Positions 1 to 11,567 of a DNA stretch of 64,000 bases are shown here, piece by piece; positions within the stretch are counted from its first letter, which is position 1; every line of letters begins with the position of its first letter. The DNA lies in contig JAGKXB010000005.1 of NCBI GenBank assembly GCA_021151485.1, positions 1-64,000 of the forward strand, in the 5' to 3' direction. The position numbers and the translations under genes are program-made. The stretch comes from Oxalobacteraceae bacterium (lineage in GTDB: Bacteria > Pseudomonadota > Gammaproteobacteria > Burkholderiales > Burkholderiaceae_D). The notes beneath the pieces were generated by a model. That model was not told the origin of the DNA. It worked only from the letters and a program-made list of their open reading frames with translations, and made no database searches.

Positions 1-51
1 CTCCTTCAACAGAGCGGTTTTTTTATACGTTTTTAATTTCAAATCATGTTT

Positions 52-1662
52 TTAAACTTCTTCATACAAAGGCAGAGTTAAAAATTCAGCAAATGACTCA
101 GCAGTCGACATTTCCGCAAAAATCTCAGCCGCCCTATCGTACGTTTTCGTTCCATAATTGCCCGCAGCCGTAGCACTAGCCAACACTTCTTTTACCTTCG
201 CTAATTCATCTGGAATCATCGCCAATACCATTTCCCTGCTGACTTTCCTACCATCTTCCAGCACACCTTTTGACGAGCGTATCCATTGCCACACCTGAGA
301 ACGGCTAATTTCCGCCGTAGCTGCATCTTCCATCAAATTATGGATAGGCACACAACCATTACCTGCCAACCAACTGCCCAGATAGTGAATACCAACGTTG
401 ATGTTGTAGCGCAAACCAGCTTCCGTAATGGGTGTTTCCGGTTGGAAGTTGAGTAAATCTGCAGCCTTGACCTCAATATCAGGACGTTGTTTATCGATTT
501 GATTCGGCTTTTCACCCAGCACTTTTTTAAATTCCTGCATCGCCAAATCGACTAAACCTGGATGCGCAACCCAGCCGCCATCGTAGCCATCGTTGGCATC
601 ACGCCCCTTATCATTGCGCACGCCGTCCATTGCGACTTGGTTCTTTTCTGGATCATTTTTGATGGGAATCAACGCTGACATTCCGCCAATCGCTGGTGCT
701 TGACGTTTATGGCAAGTTTTCAACAATAACAAAGCATAAGAACGCATAAATGGCGCGGTCATGGTGACTTTGGCGCGATCGGCCAAGCAGAAATTTTGAT
801 CTAATTTGAATTTTTTGATGCAGGAAAAAATGTAATCCCAACGACCTGCGTTCAAACCAGCGCTGTGTTCACGCAATTCGTACAGAATTTCATCCATCTC
901 AAAAGCAGCCAGGATGGTTTCAATCAACACGGTTGCTTTAATGCTTCCCTGCGGCAAACCTAATTCATTTTGCGTCATGACGAAAACATCGTTCCACAAA
1001 CGTGCTTCAAGGTGCGATTCCATTTTTGGCAAATAAAAATACGGTCCGGCACCACGCGCCAATTGCTCTTTTGCATTGTGAAACATGAAAAGTGCGAAAT
1101 CGAACAAACCACCCGAAATACGCTTGCCATCAATCAACACATGTTTTTCATCCAAATGCCAACCACGTGGGCGCACCAGCAAGGTGGCGGTTTTCTCATT
1201 GAGCTTATAACTTTTGCCATTTTGCTCCATGGAAATCGTCTTACGCACCGCGTCCATCATGTTAATTTGACCAGACAGCTGATTCTCCCAATTCGGCGTA
1301 TTGGAATCCTCAAAATCCGTCATATAGCTATCCGCGCCAGAATTTAGCGCGTTGATCACCATTTTGCGTTCTACCGGGCCGGTGATTTCAACGCGCCGGC
1401 ATTCCAAGGCTTTGGGGAGAGGACTAATCTTCCAATCACCTTCTCGAATATGCTGAGTTTCTGGCAAAAAGTCCGGGCGCTCGCCCGCATCCAAACGCTT
1501 GGCGCGCTCAACGCGCAATGCCAGCAACTCTTGCCGACGTGGCTCAAAAGCCCGCGCCAGTTTGGCGACTAAAGCCAAGGCTGCAGGCGTTAAAATTTGT
1601 TCGTATTCCGGCTTGATGGGCGCATTAATTTCCATCCCTTGTGGTAATTGCAATTGCGTCAT
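52..1662 (-). CDS. aceB: Malate synthase A
   Basis: This enzyme condenses glyoxylate and acetyl-CoA to malate, the second step of the glyoxylate bypass, in the cytoplasm. The 536-residue length fits the short A isoform rather than the ~720-residue G isoform. The family signature [16 protein letters not shown] lies near residues 264-279, and the stretch [11 protein letters not shown] further on carries the usual catalytic aspartate. The start (MTQLQLPQ) is preceded by an AGGA-type ribosome site. The gene is divergent from valS, with 133 bp between them. Isocitrate lyase is not visible, so it must lie elsewhere if the bypass is complete. With acs at 50228 the genome looks equipped for acetate use. 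Function is secure from the signature; regulation is not visible. Confidence 0.96.
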   Translation of the reverse strand: MTQLQLPQGMEINAPIKPEYEQILTPAALALVAKLARAFEPRRQELLALRVERAKRLDAGERPDFLPETQHIREGDWKISPLPKALECRRVEITGPVERKMVINALNSGADSYMTDFEDSNTPNWENQLSGQINMMDAVRKTISMEQNGKSYKLNEKTATLLVRPRGWHLDEKHVLIDGKRISGGLFDFALFMFHNAKEQLARGAGPYFYLPKMESHLEARLWNDVFVMTQNELGLPQGSIKATVLIETILAAFEMDEILYELREHSAGLNAGRWDYIFSCIKKFKLDQNFCLADRAKVTMTAPFMRSYALLLLKTCHKRQAPAIGGMSALIPIKNDPEKNQVAMDGVRNDKGRDANDGYDGGWVAHPGLVDLAMQEFKKVLGEKPNQIDKQRPDIEVKAADLLNFQPETPITEAGLRYNINVGIHYLGSWLAGNGCVPIHNLMEDAATAEISRSQVWQWIRSSKGVLEDGRKVSREMVLAMIPDELAKVKEVLASATAAGNYGTKTYDRAAEIFAEMSTAESFAEFLTLPLYEEV

Positions 1663-1795
1663 TTTTTGTGTGATCCTATAAACATTTCAGAAAAACCGCC
1701 ATTTTACGCCATGTATCGGCATATCCCAGCAAGCGCACATCCACGAATGCATGCCCTACTTTATAATGCTAGTTTTTGCAAAATGAAGCCAAATC

Positions 1796-4627
1796 ATGGA
1801 ATTAGCTAAATCTTTCGAGCCTGCCGATATTGAAAAAAACTGGCGTACGGAATGGGAAAAACGCGGATATTACACCGCCACAACCGACGCCGACAAAGCT
1901 GCGTTTAGTATTCAACTCCCTCCACCCAACGTCACCGGCACCTTGCATATGGGCCATGCATTTAACCAAACCATCATGGATGGCTTGGTGCGTTACCACC
2001 GCATGCTGGGTCATAACACGGCTTGGATTCCCGGTACCGATCATGCTGGTATCGCCACGCAGATCGTGGTGGAACGCCAATTGGAAGCCAAAAAAATCTC
2101 ACGCCATGATTTGGGACGTGAAAAATTCATCGAAAAAGTTTGGGAATGGAAAGAGCAATCCGGCTCCACTATTACCGGCCAAATGCGCCGTCTGGGTGCA
2201 TCGGCTGACTGGGCGCGTGAATACTTCACCATGGATGAAACACGCTCCAAAGTCGTCACTAATGTCTTTGTCCAATTATTTGAACAAGGCTTGATTTATC
2301 GCGGCAAGCGTTTGGTGAACTGGGATCCGGTGCTGGGTACAGCCGTGTCTGATCTGGAAGTGGTGTCGGAAGAGGAAGATGGTTTCATGTGGCATATCCG
2401 CTATCCGTTGGCGGATGGTAGTGGGCACTTAACCGTGGCTACGACGCGGCCAGAAACCATGCTAGGCGACGTCGCCGTAGCGGTCGATCCTAGCGATGAA
2501 CGCTATCAACATCTGGTCGGCAAGATGTTGAAATTGCCTCTGTGCGAGCGTGAAATTCCGATTATTGCCGATACCTACGTCGATAAAGCATTCGGCACCG
2601 GTTGCGTCAAAATCACGCCAGCACATGACTTTAATGACTATGCAGTCGGACAACGGCATAAGCTGCCATTGATTAATATTTTCACGCTCGACGCCAAAAT
2701 TAACGAGCACGGTGCTGTACCTTATCAAAGGCTGGATCGTTACGCTGCACGTAAACAAATCGTCGCCGATTTGGATGCGAAAGGTTTGTTAGCCGAAGTT
2801 AAACCACACAAATTGATGGTGCCACGCGGCGACCGCACTGGCGTGGTGATCGAACCGATGTTGACCGATCAATGGTTTGTTGCCATGAGCAAAGCAGCGC
2901 CGGAAGGTACGCACTTCCCAGGCAAATCGATTGCAGAAGTCGCATTAGAAAAAGTGGCCAATGGCGAAATCACCTTCATGCCTGAAAACTGGACCAATAC
3001 TTACAATCAATGGTTAAACAATATTCAAGACTGGTGTATTTCACGTCAACTCTGGTGGGGTCATCAAATTCCCGCCTGGTACGATGACGAAGGCAATATC
3101 TACGTCGCGAATACCGAACAGGAAGCACAAGCAAAAGCTGGCAATCGCAAAATCAAACGTGATGAAGATGTGCTGGATACCTGGTTCTCTTCCGCTTTAG
3201 TACCTTTTTCCACCTTAGGCTGGCCGCAGGAAACACCAGACTATCAACTCTTTTTGCCTTCATCCGTCTTGGTCACCGGTTTCGACATCATCTTCTTCTG
3301 GGTGGCACGCATGGTGATGATGACGACGCACTTTACTGGCAAGGTACCTTTCAAAACCGTATACGTACATGGCTTGGTACGCGATGCCAGCGGCCAGAAA
3401 ATGTCCAAATCGAAGGGCAATACGCTGGATCCTATCGATCTCATCGATGGAATTGATATCGAATCCCTGGTAGCCAAACGAACTGCTGGCTTGATGAATC
3501 CGAAACAAGCAGAAAATATCGCCAAAGCGACGCGCAAAGAATTTCCTGATGGCATTTCAGCCTACGGCACCGATGCGCTGCGCTTCACCATGGCGAGCTA
3601 TGCCTCATTAGGACGCAATATCAATTTCGATTTGAACCGATGTGACGGTTATCGCAATTTCTGTAACAAATTATGGAATGCGACCCGCTTTGTTTTGATG
3701 AATACCGAAAGCAAAGATTGCGGTATTGACTTAAGCATTACCAATCCATCCGACGCGTCCACATTTTCTGCTGCGGATCGCTGGATTATTTCCACCTTGC
3801 AACGCACAGAAGCTGAAGTTGAAAAAGGATTTACTGACTTCCGTTTCGACAATATCGCATCCGCCATTTACAAATTTATCTGGGATGAGTACTGCGACTG
3901 GTATTTAGAAATCGCCAAAGTACAAATTCAGCATGGCAACGAAGCACAACAACGTGCCACACGCCATACCTTGCTGCGCGTGCTGGAAACCATTTTGCGC
4001 CTGGCGCATCCCATCATTCCGTTTATTACGGAAGAGTTGTGGCAAACCGTTGCGCCATTGACGAGAAGCCAAGATGCGCCAGCAACAACGGAGTCCATCA
4101 TGTTGCAGGCCTATCCAATTTCACAAGCAGAAAAAATTGATGAAGCAGCCGAAGCGTGGATGCAGCAATGCAAAGCTTTAACCGATGCCTGCCGCAATTT
4201 GCGTGGCGAAATGCAACTTTCCCCTGCACTGCGCGTGCCGCTGATCATGCAGGCTGCGTCTGCTGCTGAAAAAGCAGATTTAGAAACGTTTACGCCTTAT
4301 CTGCTTGCGCTGGGTAAATTATCCGAGGTACAAATTCTCGATCAATTGCCTGAGTCACCTGCCCCCAGTTCCATCGTTGGTACCACCAAGTTGATGCTGA
4401 AAGTTGAAGTGGATATCAACGCCGAACGCGAACGCTTATCCAAAGAAATTACACGTCTAGAAGGTGAAATTAACAAAGCCAATGCAAAACTTGGCAATGA
4501 AAGTTTCGTTGCACGCGCACCAGCTGCAGTGGTCGCACAGGAAAAAGAACGCGTGCTCAGTTTTTCTTCTACGTTAGAAAAAGTACGTGAGCAATTTAAG
4601 CAAATTGTTGCGTTGGAGAAGAGGTAG
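1796..4627 (+). CDS. valS: Valyl-tRNA synthetase
   Basis: Class I aminoacyl-tRNA synthetase that charges tRNA-Val and edits mischarged threonine. The HIGH motif appears as HMGH near residue 50 and KMSKS is present intact in [10 protein letters not shown] near residue 540. The motif [12 protein letters not shown] sits before the KMSKS loop, as in ValS/IleS enzymes. The last ~70 residues form the heptad-rich C-terminal coiled coil ([19 protein letters not shown]), which distinguishes ValS from IleS. Length (943 residues) is normal. A TATAAT hexamer at 1762-1767 is a possible -10 box about 30 bp upstream of the start; no good -35 was found. Downstream the gene converges on the FNR-type regulator, with a REP-like hairpin between them. 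Confidence 0.97.
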   Translation: MELAKSFEPADIEKNWRTEWEKRGYYTATTDADKAAFSIQLPPPNVTGTLHMGHAFNQTIMDGLVRYHRMLGHNTAWIPGTDHAGIATQIVVERQLEAKKISRHDLGREKFIEKVWEWKEQSGSTITGQMRRLGASADWAREYFTMDETRSKVVTNVFVQLFEQGLIYRGKRLVNWDPVLGTAVSDLEVVSEEEDGFMWHIRYPLADGSGHLTVATTRPETMLGDVAVAVDPSDERYQHLVGKMLKLPLCEREIPIIADTYVDKAFGTGCVKITPAHDFNDYAVGQRHKLPLINIFTLDAKINEHGAVPYQRLDRYAARKQIVADLDAKGLLAEVKPHKLMVPRGDRTGVVIEPMLTDQWFVAMSKAAPEGTHFPGKSIAEVALEKVANGEITFMPENWTNTYNQWLNNIQDWCISRQLWWGHQIPAWYDDEGNIYVANTEQEAQAKAGNRKIKRDEDVLDTWFSSALVPFSTLGWPQETPDYQLFLPSSVLVTGFDIIFFWVARMVMMTTHFTGKVPFKTVYVHGLVRDASGQKMSKSKGNTLDPIDLIDGIDIESLVAKRTAGLMNPKQAENIAKATRKEFPDGISAYGTDALRFTMASYASLGRNINFDLNRCDGYRNFCNKLWNATRFVLMNTESKDCGIDLSITNPSDASTFSAADRWIISTLQRTEAEVEKGFTDFRFDNIASAIYKFIWDEYCDWYLEIAKVQIQHGNEAQQRATRHTLLRVLETILRLAHPIIPFITEELWQTVAPLTRSQDAPATTESIMLQAYPISQAEKIDEAAEAWMQQCKALTDACRNLRGEMQLSPALRVPLIMQAASAAEKADLETFTPYLLALGKLSEVQILDQLPESPAPSSIVGTTKLMLKVEVDINAERERLSKEITRLEGEINKANAKLGNESFVARAPAAVVAQEKERVLSFSSTLEKVREQFKQIVALEKR

Positions 4628-4651
4628 TTTTCTCGTTTCTGTACTACCAAC

Positions 4652-4694
4652 ACCGTCACCCCCGCGTTCCCGCCTACCACTGCGGGAACGACGG
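4652..4694 (-). repeat. REP-like palindromic repeat, copy 1
   Basis: Inverted repeat between the convergent ends of valS and the FNR-type gene. Read on the minus strand it begins CCGTCGTTCCCGCAGT, continues through TAGGCGGGAA and ends with a GTGACGG arm. It shares this core with the repeat at 29819-29909 and with a degraded half at 59851-59886. This is the extragenic palindrome pattern often seen in betaproteobacteria. It could also act as a weak terminator for either flanking gene, although no long T-run follows. Confidence 0.7.
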
Positions 4695-4709
4695 TAGTCA
4701 GGGTGTCAA

Positions 4710-5555
4710 CTACATACACGTACTCATCACATCCAAGACAACTTGCAACTTTTTAGTACGAGACCGTGATGGCGGCAGCCGACGCAAGGTTTTCAACGCA
4801 TCTAGATCGTTGATTCCTATCATCCGCTGATCCACGCTGATCCAACCAATTTGATTAAACGTCGACAAGGTGCGGCTGACTGTTTCTAGCGTTAAGCCAA
4901 GATAACTGCCGATTTCATGCCGTGTCATTCTTAGATTGAATAGTTTGCTGGAATAGCCCATTTGCCCAAACTTTTCCGACATTGACACCAAAAAGCGGGC
5001 CACTCTGGCTTCTGCGCTCAATGCGCCCAGCATGCCGACCATGACTTGCTCACGAACCAATTCGCGGCTCATGACAGCATACATAGCTTGCTCAAGCTCT
5101 ATGTGTACCCTGCCCAAAGTGGTTAATTTTTTGAACGGTAGCACAATCAAATCGCAATCTGAGAGAGCAACAACTTCAGATGCATATTGCTTGGTGCAAA
5201 TCCCATCTACACCCAGCATATCGCCCCGCATGGGAAAGCTCAGAATCTGCTCATTGCCCAACTCATCAATCAAAACCGTTTTTAGAAAACCAGAATTGAC
5301 GATATACAGCGCGTCAAATGGCTGACCCAAGGTATGCACCCGTTGTCCAGTTTTAAATTGCACATGCTGAAAAAGAAACGCCTCATCCATCATAGAAGCA
5401 ACTGAAGGGATATGTAATAAATCACAAACATCCCTTAAATTTGACCAAAGCTTACTATGACGTTGCCGCCCTGCCTCTGTAGACACGAGTTGTAAAGCAG
5501 CAGAAATGGAAACAGATGGTGCAACGTGAGTTTCAGGCATTTGCATGGACAACAT
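4710..5555 (-). CDS. Crp/FNR-family transcriptional regulator, FNR branch, Fe-S cysteines mostly missing
   Basis: 281-residue regulator with a cyclic-nucleotide-type beta-barrel at about residues 60-160 (GQPFDALYIVNSGFLKT) and a C-terminal winged helix near 205-240. The recognition helix reads GLTLETVSRTLS, carrying the E..SR triad used by FNR to read TTGAT half sites. Classical FNR binds a 4Fe-4S cluster with three N-terminal cysteines plus one in the barrel. Here only Cys44 (NLRDVCDLL) fits the expected N-terminal spacing; the two preceding positions are not cysteine and the barrel position appears to be isoleucine. Other cysteines (about 118, 132, 280) do not match. It is therefore FNR-like in DNA reading but probably not a standard oxygen-sensing cluster protein. 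The last residues run up to the REP-like repeat. Confidence 0.88.
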   Translation of the reverse strand: MLSMQMPETHVAPSVSISAALQLVSTEAGRQRHSKLWSNLRDVCDLLHIPSVASMMDEAFLFQHVQFKTGQRVHTLGQPFDALYIVNSGFLKTVLIDELGNEQILSFPMRGDMLGVDGICTKQYASEVVALSDCDLIVLPFKKLTTLGRVHIELEQAMYAVMSRELVREQVMVGMLGALSAEARVARFLVSMSEKFGQMGYSSKLFNLRMTRHEIGSYLGLTLETVSRTLSTFNQIGWISVDQRMIGINDLDALKTLRRLPPSRSRTKKLQVVLDVMSTCM

Positions 5556-5730
5556 AGTATCTCCTATTAATTAATCAATTCATTCATAAATAAACGATGG
5601 ATAAGATTCCATTTTTTATTATGGGAATAGGAAAACACTATGCATATCGGCACGCACTGAATCATGCCGTAAGACAACTATGGCACTTTGTAGGAATATT
5701 CTGTAAGTAGTTTATGCAACGTGATTTTGC

Positions 5731-7089
5731 TCAGACTTTATTAGCAATTCGTCGCGCCAGTTTTTCTGCATACTCGCTATTACTTGCCTCAACCATGACA
5801 CGAATAAGCGGCTCTGTACCAGAGGCACGGATCAAAACACGACCAGCATCACCTAACTCACGCTCAACATTTTCTTTTTCTTGCACCATAGCGGTATTTT
5901 GTTGCCAATCAAAACCTGGTTTTACCTTGACGTTAATCAAACTCTGCGGATAAAGCGTTAAATTTTTAGTACATTGCGCCAAGGTTTGCTCATGGCGTTT
6001 CAAGGCAGAAAGCACTTGCAAAGCAGAAACAATACCGTCACCTGTCGTATGTTTATCTAAACATAACAAATGACCAGAACCTTCCCCGCCTAACATCCAA
6101 CCTTTTTCTTGCAATACTTCCAACACATAACGATCACCAACTTTGGCACGTGCAAAATCGACGCCCATGTTTTTAAAAGCCACTTCTAATGCTTTATTAG
6201 TCATCAAGGTTCCAACAACACCAGGCACTGGCCCAGTCGCCATGCGATCCTTAACCATCACGTATAACAATTCGTCACCGTTATAAATGCGCCCATCTTC
6301 ATCCACCATAACCAGACGATCTGCATCACCATCTAATGCAATTCCAATATCGGCATGATGCTCACGCACTGCCAACGACAAGGCGGCAGGAGACGTAGCG
6401 CCAAAGCCATGATTAATATTAAAACCATTGGGTTGATTACCAATCGCCACCACATCTGCACCTAGCTCATGAAATACATGGGGCGCAATATGATAAGCCG
6501 CACCATGTGCGCAATCGACTACTATTTTGATGCCACGCAAATCGAGCTCATTCGGGAAAGTACTCTTACAAAACTCGATATAACGCCCCTGTGCATCATC
6601 CAGGCGCTTGGCACGGCCTAATTTTTCAGAAGAAACACAATGCATAGGCTCATCAAGAGCAGCTTCAATAGATTTTTCAATCTCGTCGGGAAGCTTGTTT
6701 CCATTTGCAGAAAAAAATTTAATGCCATTGTCCTGATAAGGATTGTGCGAAGCTGAAATCACTACACCAGCTGATAAACGCAACGCACGCGTCAAATACG
6801 CCACTGCCGGTGTCGGCATCGGCCCAGCCAACATGATATCGACGCCCGCAGCGGAAAATCCGGCTTCCAATGCGGCTTCCAACATATATCCAGAAATTCG
6901 TGTGTCCTTGCCGATCAATACCGTTGGCCGACCTATGTTTGTTTCTGAATGCGCTGAATGAATAGAAGGGGCTGATTGCGTTAATACTTTGCCGGCGGCA
7001 TAGCCCAATTTCATGACAAAGTCAGGCGTAATCGGAACAACTCCCACTAATCCACGTACACCGTCTGTACCAAAATACCGTCGTGACAT
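5731..7089 (-). CDS. glmM: Phosphoglucosamine mutase
   Basis: Converts glucosamine-6-phosphate to glucosamine-1-phosphate for UDP-GlcNAc, the precursor of peptidoglycan and LPS. Visible motifs are the phospho-serine loop [10 protein letters not shown], the metal-binding loop DGDADR and the C-terminal phosphate-binding [11 protein letters not shown]. The frame stays open 17 codons further upstream, but I choose [13 protein letters not shown] at 7089 because it matches the family's N-terminus and has GGGAG just before it; the longer start would overlap folP. This gives 452 residues, the normal length. It follows folP by 29 bp on the same strand, the usual folP-glmM operon. Confidence 0.96.
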   Translation of the reverse strand: MSRRYFGTDGVRGLVGVVPITPDFVMKLGYAAGKVLTQSAPSIHSAHSETNIGRPTVLIGKDTRISGYMLEAALEAGFSAAGVDIMLAGPMPTPAVAYLTRALRLSAGVVISASHNPYQDNGIKFFSANGNKLPDEIEKSIEAALDEPMHCVSSEKLGRAKRLDDAQGRYIEFCKSTFPNELDLRGIKIVVDCAHGAAYHIAPHVFHELGADVVAIGNQPNGFNINHGFGATSPAALSLAVREHHADIGIALDGDADRLVMVDEDGRIYNGDELLYVMVKDRMATGPVPGVVGTLMTNKALEVAFKNMGVDFARAKVGDRYVLEVLQEKGWMLGGEGSGHLLCLDKHTTGDGIVSALQVLSALKRHEQTLAQCTKNLTLYPQSLINVKVKPGFDWQQNTAMVQEKENVERELGDAGRVLIRASGTEPLIRVMVEASNSEYAEKLARRIANKV

Positions 7090-7118
7090 TCTTTCTCCCG
7101 TTTTGTAATTATTTTTGA

Positions 7119-7982
7119 TTATCTTGTCGCTACTTGCCAAACCTTCAATGCATCCACAGTCTGCCCAACATCATGCACACGTAAAATCTGCGCACCATTC
7201 GCCACCGCAATCAATGCCGCCGCCAAGCTGGCTGCCAAACGATCATCAGTCGCTTTGCCAGTAATCGCACCCAACATCGATTTGCGAGACAAGCCGGCCA
7301 ACACAGGTAAATCCAATGATGCCTGCAGTTGCTCCATATTTTTCAACAATGCCAAATTATGCTCCAGCGTCTTACCAAAACCAAAACCTGGATCAATACA
7401 TAAACGACGTCGATCAATTCCAAGTTGAATGATGGTATGCACACGCTCTTGCAAAAATGCAGTGACTTCAAACAGCACATCTTCATATTGCGGCTTGATT
7501 TGCATTGCTTGCGGCTGATTTTGCATATGCATAATGCATAAAGCGCATTCGCTATCCTGAATCACGCGCCAGACATCTGGCCCTACCGCACGAAAGCCGT
7601 TGATATCGTTAATCATATCCACGCCCACTGCAATCGCTTCCCGCATAACTTCTGGTTTATAAGTATCAATCGAAAGCGGCTTGCCACAGTCACGCAAGGC
7701 ATACAACACCGGCATCACACGTGCTAACTCTTCTTCTACTGATAAAGGAATTGCACCAGGGCGGCTAGATTCACCACCTATATCGATCATATCTACGCCC
7801 TCGGCAATCATTTGTTCAGCGCGAGATAAGGCTGTTTCGAGTGAGTAAAAATTCCCACCATCAGAAAAAGAATCGGGCGTGACATTCAATATACCCATCA
7901 CTTGTGGCCTGCCCCCCTTGGCTGAGGTCATTGAAGAAGGCAAAGGTAAGGCTAAACGATAACGTCCACATTGAAGATACAT
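7119..7982 (-). CDS. folP: Dihydropteroate synthase
   Basis: Joins p-aminobenzoate to the pterin diphosphate in folate synthesis and is the target of sulfonamides. The pterin-binding signature [15 protein letters not shown] lies near residues 29-43 and the second signature [11 protein letters not shown] near 67-77. The TIM-barrel region [13 protein letters not shown] is also intact. At 287 residues the length is typical. The upstream ribosome site is weak, so an internal start at Met18 (MTSAKGG) is possible, though the family usually keeps the N-terminal stretch. It lies between ftsH, from which a terminator separates it, and glmM, with which it is probably co-transcribed. Confidence 0.95.
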   Translation of the reverse strand: MYLQCGRYRLALPLPSSMTSAKGGRPQVMGILNVTPDSFSDGGNFYSLETALSRAEQMIAEGVDMIDIGGESSRPGAIPLSVEEELARVMPVLYALRDCGKPLSIDTYKPEVMREAIAVGVDMINDINGFRAVGPDVWRVIQDSECALCIMHMQNQPQAMQIKPQYEDVLFEVTAFLQERVHTIIQLGIDRRRLCIDPGFGFGKTLEHNLALLKNMEQLQASLDLPVLAGLSRKSMLGAITGKATDDRLAASLAAALIAVANGAQILRVHDVGQTVDALKVWQVATR

Positions 7983-8035
7983 GATTGTATTTTTTTAGAT
8001 TTTTAATAAATTTGTAGTAATTGCTTGATTAATAT

Positions 8036-8068
8036 AAAAAGGGTGAGAATCACTCCTCACCCTTTTTT
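8036..8068 (-). terminator. Rho-independent terminator after ftsH
   Basis: Hairpin with stem AAAAGGGTGAG / CTCACCCTTTTT and a short loop, flanked by A-run and T-run so that it could work in both directions. It lies between the ftsH stop and the folP start, so it should end the ftsH transcript and leave folP-glmM to their own promoter or to read-through. Confidence 0.85.
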
Positions 8069-8092
8069 AATTTAAAAATTTAGAAATTAATA

Positions 8093-9976
8093 TCACGCAG
8101 GAGCTGTCGCCGTTGGCGCAACGTCGCCAGACGACCCATCTGAAGGCTTCTTAGTTGGTGCACCAGACTTAGGCAAACGTGGTTCACGGCCTTCCATAAT
8201 ATCGTTGATTTGATCCGCATCCAGTGTTTCCCACTCCAACAAGCTTTTCGTCATCATTTCCACTTTATCTCGATTGCTTTCCAACAATTGGCGTGACAAA
8301 GCATATTGCGCATCCAAAATGTTACGGATTTCAGCATCCACTTTTTGCTGCGTAGCTTCCGAAACAGTTTTGGATGACATGCGGCCCAAATACCCATCTT
8401 GCTCCGTGTCTTCATACACCATGGTGCCGAGAGACTCTGACATACCATAACGTGTCACCATAGAGCGCGCCAGTTTCGTCGCACGCTCAAAGTCGTTGGA
8501 GGCACCAGTCGACATGTGATTCATAAAAATCTCTTCTGCAATACGACCACCAAACAACACGGCAATTTCTTCCAGCATTTTGTCTTTATACATATTGACC
8601 CGATCATGCTCGGGCAATTGCCAAGTCAATCCCAACGCAAAACCACGCGGCATGATCGTGACTTTGTGAACTGGATCGGCTTTTGGTAACAGTTTAGCGA
8701 CGACCGCATGGCCAGATTCATGGTAAGCCGTATTCATGCGTTCTTCTTCACGTAATACAGCTGAACGGCGTTCTGGGCCCATCACGATCTTGTCTTTTGC
8801 GTCCTCAAAATCCTGCATTTCGACCAGACGCTTGTTACGACGAGCAGCAAACAATGCGGCTTCGTTGACCAAATTAGCCAAGTCTGCACCAGAAAAACCA
8901 GGTGTACCACGCGCCAAAATATCAGCTTTGACGTCGGTTCCAATCGGTACTTTTCGCATATGAACATACAAAATCTGCTCACGACCACGAATATCTGGCA
9001 AACCAACCACAACCTGACGATCAAAACGACCTGGGCGCAGCAACGCTTTATCTAATACATCAGCACGATTAGTCGCAGCGACAACAATGACGCCAGATGT
9101 CGCTTCAAAACCATCCATCTCAACCAATAACTGGTTCAGCGTCTGTTCACGCTCATCATTTCCACCACCCATACCAGCGCCACGATGACGACCGACCGCA
9201 TCAATTTCATCGATAAAAATAATACAAGGTGAATGTTTTTTAGCATTTTCAAACATGTCACGTACACGGGAAGCACCAACGCCGACAAACATTTCCACAA
9301 AGTCAGAACCAGAAATCGAAAAAAATGGCACTTTTGCTTCGCCAGCAATCGCACGCGCCAACAAAGTTTTACCGGTTCCCGGTGGTCCCACCATCAGCAA
9401 ACCTCTTGGAATACGCCCCCCCAATTTTTGAAACTTAGTGGGATCACGCAAGAAATCAACGACTTCTGTGACTTCCTCTTTCGCTTCATCACAACCAGCG
9501 ACATCAGCAAATGTAAGGTTGTTGCTATTTTCATCCATCATTCTGGCTTTGGATTTACCAAAGGAAAATGCTCCACCTTTGCCGCCACCCTGCATTTGAC
9601 GCATGAAAAATATCCACACACCAATCAGCAACAACATGGGGAACCAGGAAATAAATAACTGAGATAAGAACGACTGCTCTTCTGGCTGCTTAACGTCAAA
9701 TTTCACGCCGTTATTAACTAAATCACCAATTAAGCCACGATCAAGGTAAGTTACCGACGTCTTGACTTTTTTTCCCTCTAACGTATTGGCAACAATAGTA
9801 CGATCTTCAATGACGGCGTCTTTAATACGTTTAGCCTTCACTTCATCGAGAAAATCCGAATAAGTCATTGGCACCGCACCAACCGCCAACCCACGTCCAT
9901 CAAACTGTTTAAACACAGTAAATAGAACTAGGGCAATCGCAACCCAAATAGCTGCTTTTGGAAACATGTTATTCAC
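8093..9976 (-). CDS. ftsH: ATP-dependent zinc metalloprotease FtsH
   Basis: Membrane-anchored AAA+ protease that degrades misfolded membrane proteins and regulators. Two membrane segments are visible (about residues 8-25 and 107-127) around a periplasmic domain. The AAA module has Walker A GPPGTGKT at 197-204 and Walker B IIFIDE at 252-257. The protease site HESGH lies at 419-423. The C-terminal tail is Pro/Ala/Thr rich. The start is GTG at 9976: AGGAG sits 5 bases before it, whereas the next ATG (codon 4) would be 14 bases away, and MNNMF is the usual N-terminus in Burkholderiales. It lies 256 bp downstream of rlmE on the same strand, the conserved rlmE-ftsH order. Length 627 residues is normal. 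Confidence 0.97.
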   Translation of the reverse strand: MNNMFPKAAIWVAIALVLFTVFKQFDGRGLAVGAVPMTYSDFLDEVKAKRIKDAVIEDRTIVANTLEGKKVKTSVTYLDRGLIGDLVNNGVKFDVKQPEEQSFLSQLFISWFPMLLLIGVWIFFMRQMQGGGKGGAFSFGKSKARMMDENSNNLTFADVAGCDEAKEEVTEVVDFLRDPTKFQKLGGRIPRGLLMVGPPGTGKTLLARAIAGEAKVPFFSISGSDFVEMFVGVGASRVRDMFENAKKHSPCIIFIDEIDAVGRHRGAGMGGGNDEREQTLNQLLVEMDGFEATSGVIVVAATNRADVLDKALLRPGRFDRQVVVGLPDIRGREQILYVHMRKVPIGTDVKADILARGTPGFSGADLANLVNEAALFAARRNKRLVEMQDFEDAKDKIVMGPERRSAVLREEERMNTAYHESGHAVVAKLLPKADPVHKVTIMPRGFALGLTWQLPEHDRVNMYKDKMLEEIAVLFGGRIAEEIFMNHMSTGASNDFERATKLARSMVTRYGMSESLGTMVYEDTEQDGYLGRMSSKTVSEATQQKVDAEIRNILDAQYALSRQLLESNRDKVEMMTKSLLEWETLDADQINDIMEGREPRLPKSGAPTKKPSDGSSGDVAPTATAPA

Positions 9977-10232
9977 GAAAACTCCTTCAACGCAAATTGC
10001 GCCTTTTTACAGATTTGCATAGGTTTATCAGATTGATTTTGCAGAGGTACGGCACGCTTATTTCTCTACTATTTTCTACTATTTACTAACTTAGCGATTT
10101 TACGCGTAATCATCAAATCTTGCCCAAAATCGCTTCTTTCATCGTCTATCTATCCATCAGGCTATGTGCGGTTAAAAACAATAAAATCAAGAGTACGTAC
10201 TGGCTATATATTAACTACATGTTAGCCATAAA

Positions 10233-10871
10233 TTAATTTTTCAATATTTTTCCCAACAAAAATATTTCCGATGACTTATCACGGCTAGCTTTGGGCTTTT
10301 TAGACATGACGACCTTAAATTCTTTTCTGAATTTTTCGACAATCTGACTATAACCAGTACCGTTAAAACATTTGACCAACAAAGAACCAGACGGCTTCAT
10401 ATGCTGCTGTGCGAATTCAATCGCCAAATCGATCAAATGCTCCATACGTGCAGCATCAGCAGCAGGAATGCCGGATAAATTAGGTGCCATGTCAGACAAA
10501 ACCAGATCCGCCTTGCGCCCATCCAACAACACATCTAGTTGGCGCAACACTCTAAATTCACGGAAATCACCCAAAATAAAATGCGTATCAGAGATAGGCT
10601 CCATCTCCAGCATATCCAATCCAACAATCAAACCATCGACCCCACCACCTGTTTTATTGGCTAATTTATTACGTACATATTGGGACCAACTGCCAGGTGT
10701 ACAACCAAGGTCAACGATAATTTGACCAGGATGGATTAACTTTTCTTCCTCATCAATTTCTTTCAACTTATACACAGCACGAGCACGATAACCTTGTTTT
10801 TGCGCCAACTTAACATACGGATCATTAATATGATCGTGTAGCCAGTTTTTATTTAATTTCTTCTTTGCCAT
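10233..10871 (-). CDS. rlmE: 23S rRNA (uridine-2'-O)-methyltransferase
   Basis: Methylates U2552 of 23S rRNA in the large subunit, the FtsJ/RrmJ family. The SAM-binding loop [13 protein letters not shown] lies near residues 54-66, with the conserved lysine ([16 protein letters not shown]) before it, the catalytic aspartate in VLSDMAPN and a later lysine in LLVKCFNG, giving the K-D-K pattern of the family. Length 212 residues is normal. It is divergent from yhbY, with 82 bp between them, and upstream of ftsH, as in many proteobacteria. Confidence 0.95.
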   Translation of the reverse strand: MAKKKLNKNWLHDHINDPYVKLAQKQGYRARAVYKLKEIDEEEKLIHPGQIIVDLGCTPGSWSQYVRNKLANKTGGGVDGLIVGLDMLEMEPISDTHFILGDFREFRVLRQLDVLLDGRKADLVLSDMAPNLSGIPAADAARMEHLIDLAIEFAQQHMKPSGSLLVKCFNGTGYSQIVEKFRKEFKVVMSKKPKASRDKSSEIFLLGKILKN

Positions 10872-10953
10872 TCGCGTAAAATACCCGTTTTTAAAATATC
10901 AATAATGTGACTTATAAAAATTCATATAAGTCTTACAATTCTACAAATTCATT

Positions 10954-11430
10954 ATGTTAAAACTCACTCCAGCAGAACGCAGTGCCTTACGCGCTCAAGC
11001 CCATCCGCTTAATCCAGTTGTTATCATCGGCGATGCAGGGTTAACGCCTGCCGTACTGAAAGAAATTGATGTCAGTTTGCAATCTCACGAATTAATCAAG
11101 ATTCGTGTTTTTGGTGATGATCGCGAAGTTCGTACTGGAATGTACGAAACAATTTGTAATGCGTTGGATGCCGCACCAGTACAACATATTGGCAAATTGC
11201 TCGTTATTTATCGTCCTAAAAAAGAACAACAAGAAGAACTCAAAGAATCCAAAAAAGGAAAAGGATTACGTGAAGTCACCATCGTCAAACCCAGTCCAAG
11301 CGGCACTAAACGCCCATCAGTCACCAAAGTTATGGTTAAAGGCAATGAGCGCGTGACGCAAGGTGGTTCAATCAAACGCGCCAAAGTGCGTCAAACCAGT
11401 GCTAAAAAAACGGCATTAGGTAAAAGTTAG
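10954..11430 (+). CDS. yhbY: YhbY-type RNA-binding protein (CRM domain) with basic tail
   Basis: The first ~95 residues form a CRS1-YhbY (CRM) domain, an RNA-binding fold associated with pre-50S ribosomal particles. It starts MLKLTPAERSALRAQAH, with the GxxG-type loop IIGDAG and the strand IKIRVFGDDREVR. The E. coli protein is about 97 residues long; this one has 158 because of a lysine- and arginine-rich C-terminal extension (residues ~100-158). Such tails occur in other Burkholderiales members. It is divergent from rlmE and converges on greA across a palindromic repeat. A ribosome-assembly role is inferred from the family. Confidence 0.9.
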   Translation: MLKLTPAERSALRAQAHPLNPVVIIGDAGLTPAVLKEIDVSLQSHELIKIRVFGDDREVRTGMYETICNALDAAPVQHIGKLLVIYRPKKEQQEELKESKKGKGLREVTIVKPSPSGTKRPSVTKVMVKGNERVTQGGSIKRAKVRQTSAKKTALGKS

Positions 11431-11449
11431 TGTTTATTTGCCGTTGTAA

Positions 11450-11523
11450 GGCGCCAATAAGCAAAGCACATTGCACCGCATGCCGCCTCCTACAAAGGTG
11501 CAATGCGCTACGCTTATTGCACC
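11450..11523. repeat. Palindromic intergenic repeat (GCAATAAGC type)
   Basis: Imperfect inverted repeat of about 27 bases per arm between the convergent ends of yhbY and greA. The left arm contains CCAATAAGC...CATTGCACC and the right arm is close to its reverse complement (GGTGCAATGCG...CTTATTGCACC). Elements of this form recur in the intergenic DNA of many proteobacteria. It may also serve as a two-way transcription stop. Confidence 0.65.
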
Positions 11524-11567
11524 CTACTCAACTACTCAAAAGTCAGCCAATAACTATTTAAATTAAT

